Below are positions 24,640 through 38,150 of a stretch of 64,000 bases of DNA, piece by piece. The notes beneath the pieces are model-generated. The model had not been told where the DNA came from and did not search any database. It saw only the letters and a program-made list of their open reading frames with translations. The DNA is from Calliopsis andreniformis (lineage: Eukaryota; Arthropoda; Insecta; Hymenoptera; Andrenidae). Both the position numbers and the translations under genes were made by a program. Location of the stretch: assembly GCF_051401765.1 (NCBI RefSeq), contig NW_027480450.1, forward strand, positions 372,001 through 436,000, given 5' to 3'. The number at the start of each line of letters is the position of its first letter. Within the stretch, counting starts at the first letter, position 1.

Positions 24640-25522
24640 CAATACTCAAACCTCAACACACAACCCTCAGCCCTCATCCTCATTCCTCAATCCTCAATCC
24701 TCAATCCTCAATATTCAATCCTCAATACTCAATCTTCAATCCTCAACCCTCAATACCCAATCCTCAATCCTCAATCCTCAGTAATCAATCCTCAATACTC
24801 AATCCCCAATCCTCAATCTTCAATCCCCAATACTCAATCTTCAATCCTCAATCCTCAATCCTCAATCCTCAATACACATTGTTCAATCCTGAATACCAAA
24901 TCCTCAATCTTCAATCCTCAATCCTCAATCCTCTATTCTCAACCCTCAATCCTCAATCCTCAGACTTCAAACATCAATACTAAACCCTCAGTCCACGTCC
25001 TCAATCCACAACACTCAATCGTCAATCCTCAATCATCAATCATCAATATTCAATCTTCAATCCTCAATCCTCAATCCTCAATCCTCAACCCTCAATCCTC
25101 AATGATCAATACTCAATACCCAATCCTCAGTCTTCAATCCTCAATCCTCAATCCTCAATCCTCAATACACATTGTTCAATCCTCAATACCAAATCCTCAA
25201 TCTTCAATCCTCAATCCTCAATCCTCTATTGTCAATCCTCAATCCTCAATCCTCAGACTTCAAACATCAATACTAAACCCTCAGTCCTCGTCCTCGATCC
25301 ACAACACTCAATCGTCAATCCTCAATCATCAATCATCAATATTCAGTCTTCAATCCTCAATCCTCAATCCTCAATCCTCAACCCTCAATCCTCAATGATC
25401 AATCCTCAATACCCAATCCTCAGTCTTCAATCCTCAATCCTCAATCCTCAATCCTCAGCCCTCAAACCTCAAACCTGAATTCTCAATCCTGAATCCTCAA
25501 TCTTCAGACCTCAGTCCTCAAG

Positions 25523-25964
25523 AATCAGTTGTCAATTCTCAATCCTCAATAGAATATCATCAATTCACAGTTTTCAATACCCAATACTCAATCTGCAACC
25601 TTCAAATCTCTGTCCACAAACATCAATTCTCATCACTCAACCCTCAACACTCCGTCCCCAATCCTCAATCTTCAACACTCAATCCACAATCCTCCATCTT
25701 CAATCATCAATACTCTATCCTCAGTCCTCAATCCTCAATCCTCAATCCTCAATCCTCAGATCTCAAACATAAATACTCAACCCTCAGTCCTCGTCCTCGA
25801 TCCACAACCCTCAATCCTCGATCCTCAATCTTCAATCATCAATATTCAATATTCAATTCTCAATCCTCAATCCTCAACACTCAGTCCTCAATCCTCAATC
25901 CTCAATACTCAACCATCAATCCTCAATTCTCGAACTCAATAGAAAATCCTGAATTCTCAGGATT
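25523..25964. repeat. P element + inverted repeat cassette
   Basis: Type-a HOR-E; spacing 422, perfect arms. Confidence 0.85.
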
Positions 25965-26975
25965 CAATACTCAAACCTCAGCACACAACCCTCAGCCCTC
26001 ATCCTCAATCCTCAATCCTCAATCCACAATCCTCAATATTCAATCATCAGTACTCAATCTTCAATCCTCAATCCTCAATCCCCAATCCTCAATCCTCAAT
26101 CCTCAGTAATCAATCCTCAATCTTCAATACTCAGTCGTCAATCCTCAGTCCTCAATCCTCAACCCTCAATCCTCGTTCCTCAAACCTCAATCCTCAACCC
26201 TCAGTCCTCATCCTCAATTCTCAATTCTCAATCCTCAATCCTCAATCCTCAATCTTCAATCCTCAATAATCAATCTCCAATCCTAGATACTCAATCCCAA
26301 ATCCTCAATCCTTAATCCTCAACCTTCAATCCTCAATCCCCAGTCCTCAATCTTCAATCCTCAATGCTCAGTCCTCAATCCTCAATCCTCAGTCCTCAAT
26401 CCTCAATCCTCAATCCTCAGACCTCAACCCTCAGCCGTCAGTCCTCGTCCTCAATCCTCAACACTCAATCCTCATTCTTCAATCCTCTATACCCAATCCT
26501 CAATCTTCAATCCTCAATCCTCAATCCTCAGTACTCAATCCTCAATCCTCAGTCCTCAGTCCTCAAACCTCAATCATCAATCCTCAATACTCAATCTTCA
26601 ATCCTCAATCCTCAATCCTCAATCCTCAATGCTCAATCCTCAATCCTCAATCCTCAACCCTCAACCTTCAATCCTCAATACTCAATCTGCAATCCTCAAT
26701 CCTCAATCCTCAACACTCAATCCTCATTCTTCAATCCTCAATAACCAATCCTCAATCTTCAATCCTCAATCCTCAAACCTCAATTCTCAGACCTCAAACA
26801 TAAATACTCAACCCTCAGTCCTCGTCCTCGATCCACAAGCCTCAATCCTCGATCCTCAATCTTCAATCATCAATATTCAATATTCAATCCTCAATACTCT
26901 ATCCTCAATACTCAGTTCTCAATCCTCAATCCTCAATACTCAACCATCAATCCTCAATTCTCGAACTCAATAGAA

Positions 26976-26995
26976 AATCCTGAATTCTCAGGATT
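26976..26995. repeat. Inverted repeat without P
   Basis: Perfect arms; 1031 bp after the site at 25945. Confidence 0.85.
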
Positions 26996-27878
26996 CAATA
27001 CTCAAACCTCAACACACAACCCTCAGCCCTCATCCTCATTCCTCAATCCTCAATCCTCAATCCTCAATATTCAATCCTCAATACTCAATCTGCAATCCTC
27101 AACCCTCAATCCCCAATCCTCAATCCTCAATCCTCAGTAATCAATCCTCAATACTCAATCCTCAATCCTCAATCTTCAATCCCCAATACTCAATCTTCAA
27201 TCCTCAATCCTCAATCCTCAATCCTCAATACACATTGTTCAATCCTCAATACCAAATCCTCAATCTTCAATCCTCAATCCTCAATCCTCTATTCTCAACC
27301 CTCAATCCTCAATCCTCAGACTTCAAACATCAACACTAAACCCTCAGTCCTCGTCCTCAATCCACAACACTCAATCGTCAATCCTCAATCATCAATCATC
27401 AATATTCAATCTTCAATCCTCAATCCTCAATCCTCAATCCTCAACCCTCAATCCTCAATGATCAATACTCAATACCCAATCCTCAGTCTTCAATCCTCAA
27501 TCCTCAATCCTCAATCCTCAATACACATTGTTCAATCCTCAATTCCAAATCCTCAATCTTCAATCCTCAATCCTCAATCCTCTATTGTCAATCCTCAATC
27601 CTCAATCCTCAGACTTCAAACATCAATACTAAACCCTCAGTCCTCGTCCTCAATCCACAACACTCAATCGTCAATCCTCAATCATCAATCATCAATATTC
27701 AGTCTTCAATCCTCAATCCTCAATCCTCAATCCTCAACCCTCAATCCTCAATGATCAATCCTCAATACCCAATCCTCAGTCTTCAATCCTCAATCCTCAA
27801 TCCTCAATCCTCAGCCCTCAAACCTCAAACCTGAATCCTCAATCCTGAATCCTCAATCTTCAGACCTCAGTCCTCAAG

Positions 27879-28320
27879 AATCAGTTGTCAATTCTCAATC
27901 CTCAATAGAATATCATCAATTCACAGTTTTCAATACCCAATACTCAATCTGCAACCTTCAAATCTCTGTCCACAAACATCAATTCTCATCACTCAACCCT
28001 CAACACTCCGTCCCCAATCCTCAATCTTCAACACTCAATCCACAATCCTCCATCATCAATCATTAATACTCTATCCTCAGTCCTCAATCCTCAATCCTCA
28101 ATCCTCAATCCTCAGATCTCAAACATAAATACTCAACCCTCAGTCCTCGTCCTCGATCCACAACCCTCAATCCTCGATCCTCAATCTTCAATCATCAATA
28201 TTCAATATTCAATCCTCAATCCTCAATCCTCAACACTCAGTCCTCAATCCTCAATCCTCAATACTCAACCATCAATCCTCAATTCTCGAACTCAATAGAA
28301 AATCCTGAATTCTCAGGATT
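27879..28320. repeat. P element + inverted repeat cassette
   Basis: Type-b HOR-E; spacing 422, perfect arms. Confidence 0.85.
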
Positions 28321-29331
28321 CAATACTCAAACCTCAGCACACAACCCTCAGCCCTCATCCTCAATCCTCAATCCTCAATCCACAATCCTCAATATTCAAT
28401 CATCAGTACTCAATCTTCAATCCTCAATACTCAATCCCCAATCCTCAATCCTCAATCCTCAGTAATCAATCCTCAATCTTCAATACTCAGTCGTCAATCC
28501 TCAGTCCTCAATCCTCAACCCTCAATCCTCGTTCCTCAAACCTCAATCCTCAACCCTCAGTCCTCATCCTCAATTCTCAATTCTCAATCCTCAATCCTCA
28601 ATCCTCAATCTTCAATCCTCAATAATCAATCTCCAATCCTAGATACTCAATCCCAAATCCTCAATCCTTAATCCTCAACCTTCAATCCTCAATCCCCAGT
28701 CCTCAATCTTCAATCCTCAATGCTCAGTCCTCAATCCTCAATCCTCAGTCCTCAATCCTCAATCCTCAATCCTCAGACCTCAACCCTCAGCCGTCAGTCC
28801 TCGTCCTCAATCCTCAACACTCAATCCTCATTCTTCAATCCTCTATACCCAATCCTCAATCTTCAATCCTCAATCCTCAATCCTCAGTACTCAATCCTCA
28901 ATCCTCAGTCCTCAGTCCTCAAACCTCAATCATCAATCCTCAATACTCAATCTTCAATCCTCAATCCTCAATCCTCAATCCTCAATGCTCAATCCTCAAT
29001 CCTCAATCCTCAACCCTCAACCTTCAATCCTCAATACTCAATCTGCAATCCTCAATCCTCAATCCTCAACACTCAATCCTCATTCTTCAATCCTCAATAA
29101 CCAATCCTCAATCTTCAATCCTCAATCCTCAAACCTCAATTCTCAGACCTCAAACATAAATACTCAACCCTCAGTCCTCGTCCTCGATCCACAAGCCTCA
29201 ATCCTCGATCCTCAATCTTCAATCATCAATATTCAATATTCAATCCTCAATACTCAATCCTCAATACTCAGTTCTCAATCCTCAATCCTCAATACTCAAC
29301 CATCAATCCTCAATTCTCGAACTCAATAGAA

Positions 29332-29351
29332 AATCCTGAATTCTCAGGATT
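29332..29351. repeat. Inverted repeat without P
   Basis: Perfect arms; 1031 bp after the site at 28301 and 161 bp before the first K module. Confidence 0.85.
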
Positions 29352-29492
29352 CAATACTCAAACCTCAACACACAACCCTCAGCCCTCATCCTCATTCCTC
29401 AATCCTCAATCCTCAATCCTCAATATTCAATCCTCAATACTCAATCTTCAATCCTCAACCCTCAATACCCAATCCTCAATCCTCAATCCTCA

Positions 29493-30094
29493 GTAATCAA
29501 TCCTCAATACTCAATCCTCAATCCTCAATCTTCAATCCCCAATACTCAATCTTCAATCCTCAATCCTCAATCCTCAATCCTCAATACACATTGTTCAATC
29601 CTCAATACCAAATCCTCAATCTTCAATCCTCAATCCTCAATCCTCTATTCTCAACCCTCAATCCTCAATCCTCAGACTTCAAACATCAACACTAAACCCT
29701 CAGTCCTCGTCCTCAATCCACAACACTCAATCGTCAATCCTCAATCATCAATCATCAATATTCAATCTTCAATCCTCAATCCTCAATCCTCAATCCTCAA
29801 CCCTCAATCCTCAATGATCAATACTCAATACCCAATCCTCAGTCTTCAATCCTCAATCCTCAATCCTCAATCCTCAATCCTCAATCCTCAATCCTCAATC
29901 GTCAGCCTTCAATCCTCAACCCTCAATCCTCAATCCTCAATCCTCATTCTTCAATCCTCAACACCCAATCGTCAATCTTCAATCCTCAATCCTCAATCCT
30001 CAATCCTCAATTCTCAATCTTCAATCCTCAACACTCACTTCTTCAATCCTCAATCCTCAATCCTCAATCCTCAATACTCAATCCTCAATCCTCA
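29493..30094. repeat. K insert module, 602 bp
   Basis: Runs from GTAATCAATCC to the next GTAATCAATCC. Marked by CGTCAGCCTTC, CAACACCCAATCGTC and CACTCACTTCTTC. It interrupts the regular 2356-bp spacing between HOR-E units 4 and 5. Confidence 0.8.
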
Positions 30095-30715
30095 GTAATC
30101 AATCCTCAATACTCAATCCTCAATCCTCAATCTTCAATCCCCAATACTCAATCTTCAATCCTCAATCCTCAATCCTCAATCCTCAATACACATTGTTCAA
30201 TCCTCAATACCAAATCCTCAATCTTCAATCCTCAATTCTCAATCCTCTATTCTCAACCCTCAATCCTCAATCCTCAGACTTCAAACATCAATACTAAACC
30301 CTCAGTCCACGTCCTCAATCCACAACACTCAATCGTCAATCCTCAATCATCAATCATCAATATTCAATCTTCAATCCTCAATCCTCAATCCTCAATCCTC
30401 AACCCTCAATCCTCAATGATCAATACTCAATACCCAATCCTCAGTCTTCAATCCTCAATCCTCAATCCTCAATCCTCAATACACATTGTTCAATCCTCAA
30501 TACCAAATCCTCAATCTTCAATCCTCAATCCCCAATCCTCTATTGTCAATCCTCAATCCTCAATCCTCAGACTTCAAACATCAATACTAAACCCTCAGTC
30601 CTCGTCCTCAATCCACAACACTCAATCGTCAATCCTCAATCATCAATCATCAATATTCAGTCTTCAATCCTCAATCCTCAATCCTCAATCCTCAATACTC
30701 AATCCTCAATCCTCA
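30095..30715. repeat. 621-bp partial HOR-E segment
   Basis: GTAA-to-GTAA segment made of the opening part of a HOR-E unit (the ACACATTGTTC phrase twice and the AATGATCAATACTC phrase at 30416), cut short and followed at once by a fresh unit start at 30716. Confidence 0.78.
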
Positions 30716-31457
30716 GTAATCAATCCTCAATACTCAATCCCCAATCCTCAATCTTCAATCCCCAATACTCAATCTTCAATCCTCAATCCTCAATCCTCAA
30801 TCCTCAATACACATTGTTCAATCCTGAATACCAAATCCTCAATCTTCAATCCTCAATCCTCAATCCTCTATTCTCAACCCTCAATCCTCAATCCTCAGAC
30901 TTCAAACATCAATACTAAACCCTCAGTCCACGTCCTCAATCCACAACACTCAATCGTCAATCCTCAATCATCAATCATCAATATTCAATCTTCAATCCTC
31001 AATCCTCAATCCTCAATCCTCAACCCTCAATCCTCAATGATCAATACTCAATACCCAATCCTCAGTCTTCAATCCTCAATCCTCAATCCTCAATCCTCAA
31101 TACACATTGTTCAATCCTCAATACCAAATCCTCAATCTTCAATCCTCAATCCTCAATCCTCTATTGTCAATCCTCAATCCTCAATCCTCAGACTTCAAAC
31201 ATCAATACTAAACCCTCAGTCCTCGTCCTCGATCCACAACACTCAATCGTCAATCCTCAATCATCAATCATCAATATTCAGTCTTCAATCCTCAATCCTC
31301 AATCCTCAATCCTCAACCCTCAATCCTCAATGATCAATCCTCAATACCCAATCCTCAGTCTTCAATCCTCAATCCTCAATCCTCAATCCTCAGCCCTCAA
31401 ACCTCAAACCTGAATTCTCAATCCTGAATCCTCAATCTTCAGACCTCAGTCCTCAAG

Positions 31458-31899
31458 AATCAGTTGTCAATTCTCAATCCTCAATAGAATATCATCAATT
31501 CACAGTTTTCAATACCCAATACTCAATCTGCAACCTTCAAATCTCTGTCCACAAACATCAATTCTCATCACTCAACCCTCAACACTCCGTCCCCAATCCT
31601 CAATCTTCAACACTCAATCCACAATCCTCCATCTTCAATCATCAATACTCTATCCTCAGTCCTCAATCCTCAATCCTCAATCCTCAATCCTCAGATCTCA
31701 AACATAAATACTCAACCCTCAGTCCTCGTCCTCGATCCACAACCCTCAATCCTCGATCCTCAATCTTCAATCATCAATATTCAATATTCAATTCTCAATC
31801 CTCAATCCTCAACACTCAGTCCTCAATCCTCAATCCTCAATACTCAACCATCAATCCTCAATTCTCGAACTCAATAGAAAATCCTGAATTCTCAGGATT
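31458..31899. repeat. P element + inverted repeat cassette
   Basis: HOR-E unit 5; spacing 422, perfect arms. Confidence 0.85.
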
Positions 31900-32910
31900 C
31901 AATACTCAAACCTCAGCACACAACCCTCAGCCCTCATCCTCAATCCTCAATCCTCAATCCACAATCCTCAATATTCAATCATCAGTACTCAATCTTCAAT
32001 CCTCAATCCTCAATCCCCAATCCTCAATCCTCAATCCTCAGTAATCAATCCTCAATCTTCAATACTCAGTCGTCAATCCTCAGTCCTCAATCCTCAACCC
32101 TCAATCCTCGTTCCTCAAACCTCAATCCTCAACCCTCAGTCCTCATCCTCAATTCTCAATTCTCAATCCTCAATCCTCAATCCTCAATCTTCAATCCTCA
32201 ATAATCAATCTCCAATCCTAGATACTCAATCCCAAATCCTCAATCCTTAATCCTCAACCTTCAATCCTCAATCCCCAGTCCTCAATCTTCAATCCTCAAT
32301 GCTCAGTCCTCAATCCTCAATCCTCAGTCCTCAATCCTCAATCCTCAATCCTCAGACCTCAACCCTCAGCCGTCAGTCCTCGTCCTCAATCCTCAACACT
32401 CAATCCTCATTCTTCAATCCTCTATACCCAATCCTCAATCTTCAATCCTCAATCCTCAATCCTCAGTACTCAATCCTCAATCCTCAGTCCTCAGTCCTCA
32501 AACCTCAATCATCAATCCTCAATACTCAATCTTCAATCCTCAATCCTCAATCCTCAATCCTCAATGCTCAATCCTCAATCCTCAATCCTCAACCCTCAAC
32601 CTTCAATCCTCAATACTCAATCTGCAATCCTCAATCCTCAATCCTCAACACTCAATCCTCATTCTTCAATCCTCAATAACCAATCCTCAATCTTCAATCC
32701 TCAATCCTCAAACCTCAATTCTCAGACCTCAAACATAAATACTCAACCCTCAGTCCTCGTCCTCGATCCACAAGCCTCAATCCTCGATCCTCAATCTTCA
32801 ATCATCAATATTCAATATTCAATCCTCAATACTCTATCCTCAATACTCAGTTCTCAATCCTCAATCCTCAATACTCAACCATCAATCCTCAATTCTCGAA
32901 CTCAATAGAA

Positions 32911-32930
32911 AATCCTGAATTCTCAGGATT
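32911..32930. repeat. Inverted repeat without P
   Basis: Perfect arms; 1031 bp after the site at 31880. Confidence 0.85.
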
Positions 32931-33296
32931 CAATACTCAAACCTCAACACACAACCCTCAGCCCTCATCCTCATTCCTCAATCCTCAATCCTCAATCCTC
33001 AATATTCAATCCTCAATACTCAATCTGCAATCCTCAACCCTCAATCCCCAATCCTCAATCCTCAATCCTCAGTAATCAATCCTCAATACTCAATCCTCAA
33101 TCCTCAATCTTCAATCCCCAATACTCAATCTTCAATCCTCAATCCTCAATCCTCAATCCTCAATACACATTGTTCAATCCTCAATACCAAATCCTCAATC
33201 TTCAATCCTCAATCCTCAATCCTCTATTCTCAACCCTCAATCCTCAATCCTCAGACTTCAAACATCAACACTAAACCCTCAGTCCTCGTCCTCAAT

Positions 33297-33436
33297 CCAC
33301 AACACTCAATCGTCAATCCTCAATCATCAATCATCAATATTCAATCTTCAATCCTCAATCCTCAATCCACAACACTCAATCGTCAATCCTCAATCATCAA
33401 TCATCAATATTCAATCTTCAATCCTCAATCCTCAAT
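33297..33436. repeat. 70-bp tandem duplication inside HOR-E unit 6
   Basis: TCCACAACACTCAATCGTC with its downstream ATCATCAATATTC tail occurs twice in a row, 70 bp (ten heptamers) apart, only in this unit. Exact edges are ambiguous within the heptamers. Confidence 0.88.
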
Positions 33437-33883
33437 CCTCAATCCTCAACCCTCAATCCTCAATGATCAATACTCAATACCCAATCCTCAGTCTTCAATC
33501 CTCAATCCTCAATCCTCAATCCTCAATACACATTGTTCAATCCTCAATACCAAATCCTCAATCTTCAATCCTCAATCCTCAATCCTCTATTGTCAATCCT
33601 CAATCCTCAATCCTCAGACTTCAAACATCAATACTAAACCCTCAGTCCTCGTCCTCAATCCACAACACTCAATCGTCAATCCTCAATCATCAATCATCAA
33701 TATTCAGTCTTCAATCCTCAATCCTCAATCCTCAATCCTCAACCCTCAATCCTCAATGATCAATCCTCAATACCCAATCCTCAGTCTTCAATCCTCAATC
33801 CTCAATCCTCAATCCTCAGCCCTCAAACCTCAAACCTGAATCCTCAATCCTGAATCCTCAATCTTCAGACCTCAGTCCTCAAG

Positions 33884-34304
33884 AATCAGTTGTCAATTCT
33901 CAATCCTCAATAGAATATCATCAATTCACAGTTTTCAATACCCAATACTCAATCTGCAACCTTCAAATCTCTGTCCACAAACATCAATTCTCATCACTCA
34001 ACCCTCAACACTCCGTCCCCAATCCTCAATCTTCAACACTCAATCCACAATCCTCCATCTTCAATCATTAATACTCTATCCTCAGTCCTCAATCCTCAGA
34101 TCTCAAACATAAATACTCAACCCTCAGTCCTCGTCCTCGATCCACAACCCTCAATCCTCGATCCTCAATCTTCAATCATCAATATTCAATATTCAATCCT
34201 CAATCCTCAATCCTCAACACTCAGTCCTCAATCCTCAATCCTCAATACTCAACCATCAATCCTCAATTCTCGAACTCAATAGAAAATCCTGAATTCTCAG
34301 GATT
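33884..34304. repeat. P element + inverted repeat cassette, short spacer
   Basis: HOR-E unit 6; spacing 401, three heptamers shorter than the norm, with perfect arms. Confidence 0.85.
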
Positions 34305-35315
34305 CAATACTCAAACCTCAGCACACAACCCTCAGCCCTCATCCTCAATCCTCAATCCTCAATCCACAATCCTCAATATTCAATCATCAGTACTCAATCT
34401 TCAATCCTCAATCCTCAATCCCCAATCCTCAATCCTCAATCCTCAGTAATCAATCCTCAATCTTCAATACTCAGTCGTCAATCCTCAGTCCTCAATCCTC
34501 AACCCTCAATCCTCGTTCCTCAAACCTCAATCCTCAACCCTCAGTCCTCATCCTCAATTCTCAATTCTCAATCCTCAATCCTCAATCCTCAATCTTCAAT
34601 CCTCAATAATCAATCTCCAATCCTAGATACTCAATCCCAAATCCTCAATCCTTAATCCTCAACCTTCAATCCTCAATCCCCAGTCCTCAATCTTCAATCC
34701 TCAATGCTCAGTCCTCAATCCTCAATCCTCAGTCCTCAATCCTCAATCCCCAATCCTCAGACCTCAACCCTCAGCCGTCAGTCCTCGTCCTCAATCCTCA
34801 ACACTCAATCCTCATTCTTCAATCCTCTATACCGAATCCTCAATCTTCAATCCTCAGTCCTCAATCCTCAGTACTCAATCCTCAATCCTCAGTCCTCAGT
34901 CCTCAAACCTCAATCATCAATCCTCAATACTCAATCTTCAATCCTCAATCCTCAATCCTCAATCCTCAATGCTCAATCCTCAATCCTCAATCCTCAACCC
35001 TCAACCTTCAATCCTCAATACTCAATCTGCAATCCTCAATCCTCAATCCTCAACACTCAATCCTCATTCTTCAATCCTCAATAACCAATCCTCAATCTTC
35101 AATCCTCAATCCTCAAACCTCAATTCTCAGACCTCAAACATAAATACTCAACCCTCAGTCCTCGTCCTCGATCCACAAGCCTCAATCCTCGATCCTCAAT
35201 CTTCAATCATCAATATTCAATATTCAATCCTCAATACTCAATCCTCAATACTCAGTTCTCAATCCTCAATCCTCAATACTCAACCATCAATCCTCAATTC
35301 TCGAACTCAATAGAA

Positions 35316-35335
35316 AATCCTGAATTCTCAGGATT
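35316..35335. repeat. Inverted repeat without P
   Basis: Perfect arms; 1031 bp after the site at 34285 and 161 bp before a K module. Confidence 0.85.
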
Positions 35336-35476
35336 CAATACTCAAACCTCAACACACAACCCTCAGCCCTCATCCTCATTCCTCAATCCTCAATCCTCAA
35401 TCCTCAATATTCAATCCTCAATACTCAATCTTCAATCCTCAACCCTCAATCCCCAATCCTCAATCCTCAATCCTCA

Positions 35477-36078
35477 GTAATCAATCCTCAATACTCAATC
35501 CTCAATCCTCAATCTTCAATCCCCAATACTCAATCTTCAATCCTCAATCCTCAATCCTCAATCCTCAATACACATTGTTCAATCCTCAATACCAAATCCT
35601 CAATCTTCAATCCTCAATCCTCAATCCTCTATTCTCAACCCTCAATCCTCAATCCTCAGACTTCAAACATCAACACTAAACCCTCAGTCCTCGTCCTCAA
35701 TCCACAACACTCAATCGTCAATCCTCAATCATCAATCATCAATATTCAATCTTCAATCCTCAATCCTCAATCCTCAATCCTCAACCCTCAATCCTCAATG
35801 ATCAATACTCAATACCCAATCCTCAGTCTTCAATCCTCAATCCTCAATCCTCAATCCTCAATCCTCAATCCTCAATCCTCAATCGTCAGCCTTCAATCCT
35901 CAACCCTCAATCCTCAATCCTCAATCCTCATTCTTCAATCCTCAACACCCAATCGTCAATCTTCAATCCTCAATCCTCAATCCTCAATCCTGAATTCTCA
36001 ATCTTCAATCCTCAACACTCACTTCTTCAATCCTCAATCCTCAATCCTCAATCCTCAATACTCAATCCTCAATCCTCA
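35477..36078. repeat. K insert module, 602 bp
   Basis: Same content and length as the module at 29493, and again placed directly after a type-b HOR-E unit. Confidence 0.8.
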
Positions 36079-38150
36079 GTAATCAATCCTCAATACTCAA
36101 TCCTCAATCCTCAATCTTCAATCCCCAATACTCAATTTCAATCCTCAATCCTCAATCCTCAATCCTCAATACACATTGTTCAATCCTCAATACCAAATCC
36201 TCAATCTTCAATCCTCAATTCTCAATCCTCTATTCCCAACCCTCAATCCTCAATCCTCAGACTTCAAACATCAATACTAAACCCTCAGTCCACGTCCTCA
36301 ATCCACAACACTCAATCGTCAATCCTCAATCATCAATCATCAATATTCAATCTTCAATCCTCAATCCTCAATCCTCAATCCTCAACCCTCAATCCTCAAT
36401 GATCAATACTCAATACCCAATCCTCAGTCTTCAATCCTCAATCCTCAATCCTCAATCCTCAATACACATTGTTCAATCCTCAATACCAAATCCTCAATCT
36501 TCAATCCTCAATCCTCAATCCTCTATTGTCAATCCTCAATCCTCAATCCTCAGACTTCAAACATCAATACTAAACCCTCAGTCCTCGTCCTCAATCCACA
36601 ACACTCAATCGTCAATCCTCAATCATCAATCATCAATATTCAGTCTTCAATCCTCAATCCTCAATCCTCAATCCTCAACCCACAATCCTCAATGATCAAT
36701 CTTCAATACCCAATCCTCAGTCTTCAATCCTCAATCCTCAATCCTCAATTCTCAGCCCTCAAACCTCAAACCTGTATCCTCAATCCTGAATCCTCAATCT
36801 TCAGACCTCAGTCCTCAAGAATCAGTTGTCAATTCTCAATCCTCCATAGAATATCATCAATTCACAGTTTTCAATACCCAATACTCAATCTGCAACCTTC
36901 AAATCTCTGTCCACAAACATCAATTCTCATCACTCAACCCTCAACACTCCGTCCCCAATCCTCAATCTTCAGCACTCCATCCACAATCCTCAATCTTCGA
37001 TCATCAATACTCTATCCTCAGTCCTCAATCCTCAATCCTCAATCCTCAATCCTCAGATCTCAAACATAAATACTCAACCCTCGGTCCTCGTCCTCGATCC
37101 ACAACCCTCAATCCTCGATCCTCAATCTTCAATCATCAATATTCAATATTCAATCCTCAATCCTCAATCCTCAACACTCAGTCCTCAATCCTCAATCCTC
37201 AATACTCAACCATCAATCCTCAATTCTCGAACTCTATAGAAAATCCTGAATTCTCAGGATTCTATACTCAAACCTCAGCACACAACCCTCAGCCCTCATC
37301 CTCAATCCTCAATCCTCAATCCTCAATCCTCAATATTCAATCATCAGTACTCAATCTTCAATCCTCAATCCTCAATCCCCAATCCTCAATCCTCAATCCT
37401 CAGTAATCAATCCTCAATCTTCAATACTCAGTCGTCAATCCTCAGTCCTCAATCCTCAACCCTCAATCCTCGTTCCTCAAACCTCAATCCTCAACCCTCA
37501 GTCCTCATCCTCAATTCTCAATTCTCAATCCTCAATCCTCAATCCTCAATCTTCAATCCTCAATAATCAATCTCCAATCCTAGATACTCAATCCCAAATC
37601 CTCAATCCTTAATCCTCAACCTTCAATCCTCAATCCCCAGTCCTCAATCTTCAATCCTCAATGCTCAGTCCTCAATCCTCAATCCTCAGTCCTCAATCCT
37701 CAATCCTCAATCCTCAGACCTCAACCCTCAGCCGTCAGTCCTCGTCCTCAATCCTCAACACTCAATCCTCATTCTTCAATCCTCTATACCCAATCCTCAA
37801 TCTTCAATCCTCAATCCTCAATCCTCAGTTCTCAATCCTCAATCCTCAGTCCTCAGTCCTCAAACCTCAATCCTCAACACTCAGCCCTCATCCTCAATCC
37901 TCAATCCTCAATCTTCAATCCTCAATCCTCAATACTCAATCCTCAATCCTCAATCTTCAATCCTCAATACTCAATCTTCAATCCTCAATCCTCAAAGCTC
38001 AATCCTCAATCCTCAATCCTCAATCATCAATCCTCAATACTCAATCTTCAATCCTCAATCCTCAATCCTCAATCCTCAATGCTCAATCCTCAATCCTCAA
38101 TCCTCAACCCTCAACCTTCAATCCTCAATACTCAATCTGCAATCCTCAAT
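36079..38150. repeat. HOR-E unit 7, diverged and truncated
   Basis: Follows the unit layout with more substitutions (AGCACTCCATCC near 36970, CTCTATAGAAAATCC near 37233) and a single-base deletion in CTCAATTTCAATCC near 36135, which shifts later landmarks by 1. Cassette at 36820-37261. It runs into HOR-F at 38151. Confidence 0.8.
36820..37261. repeat. P element + inverted repeat cassette
   Basis: HOR-E unit 7. Flanks mutated (CTCTATAGAAAATCC, GGATTCTATACTC), arms untouched; spacing 422. Confidence 0.85.

Larger units (their letters stand above)
22425..24780. repeat. HOR-E unit 2, type b (2356 bp)
   Basis: Same order as unit 1 at +2356, with type-b variants: CTCAATTCCAAATCC near 22828, TCATCAATCATTAATAC near 23340, and ACTCAATCC instead of ACTCTATCC near 24540. 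Cassette at 23167-23608 and inverted repeat at 24620. Confidence 0.88.
24781..27136. repeat. HOR-E unit 3, type a (2356 bp)
   Basis: Repeats unit 1 at +4712, including its private variants (CTGAATACC near 24888, extra GAATTC near 25478, ACTCTATCC near 26895). Confidence 0.88.
27137..29492. repeat. HOR-E unit 4, type b (2356 bp)
   Basis: Repeats unit 2 at +4712 with the same private variants (CTCAATTCCAAATCC near 27540). It completes the second 4712-bp pair. Confidence 0.88.
30716..33071. repeat. HOR-E unit 5, type a (2356 bp)
   Basis: Matches unit 1 at offset 10647, private type-a variants included (CTGAATACC near 30823). Cassette at 31458-31899 and inverted repeat at 32911. Confidence 0.86.
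33072..35476. repeat. HOR-E unit 6, type b, 2405 bp (+70, -21)
   Basis: Corresponds to unit 2. It has gained an exact 70-bp tandem duplication (about 33297-33436) and lost 21 bp just before 34097 (TCAATCCTCAGATCTC reached three heptamers early). 2356+70-21 = 2405, the observed length. Confidence 0.86.
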
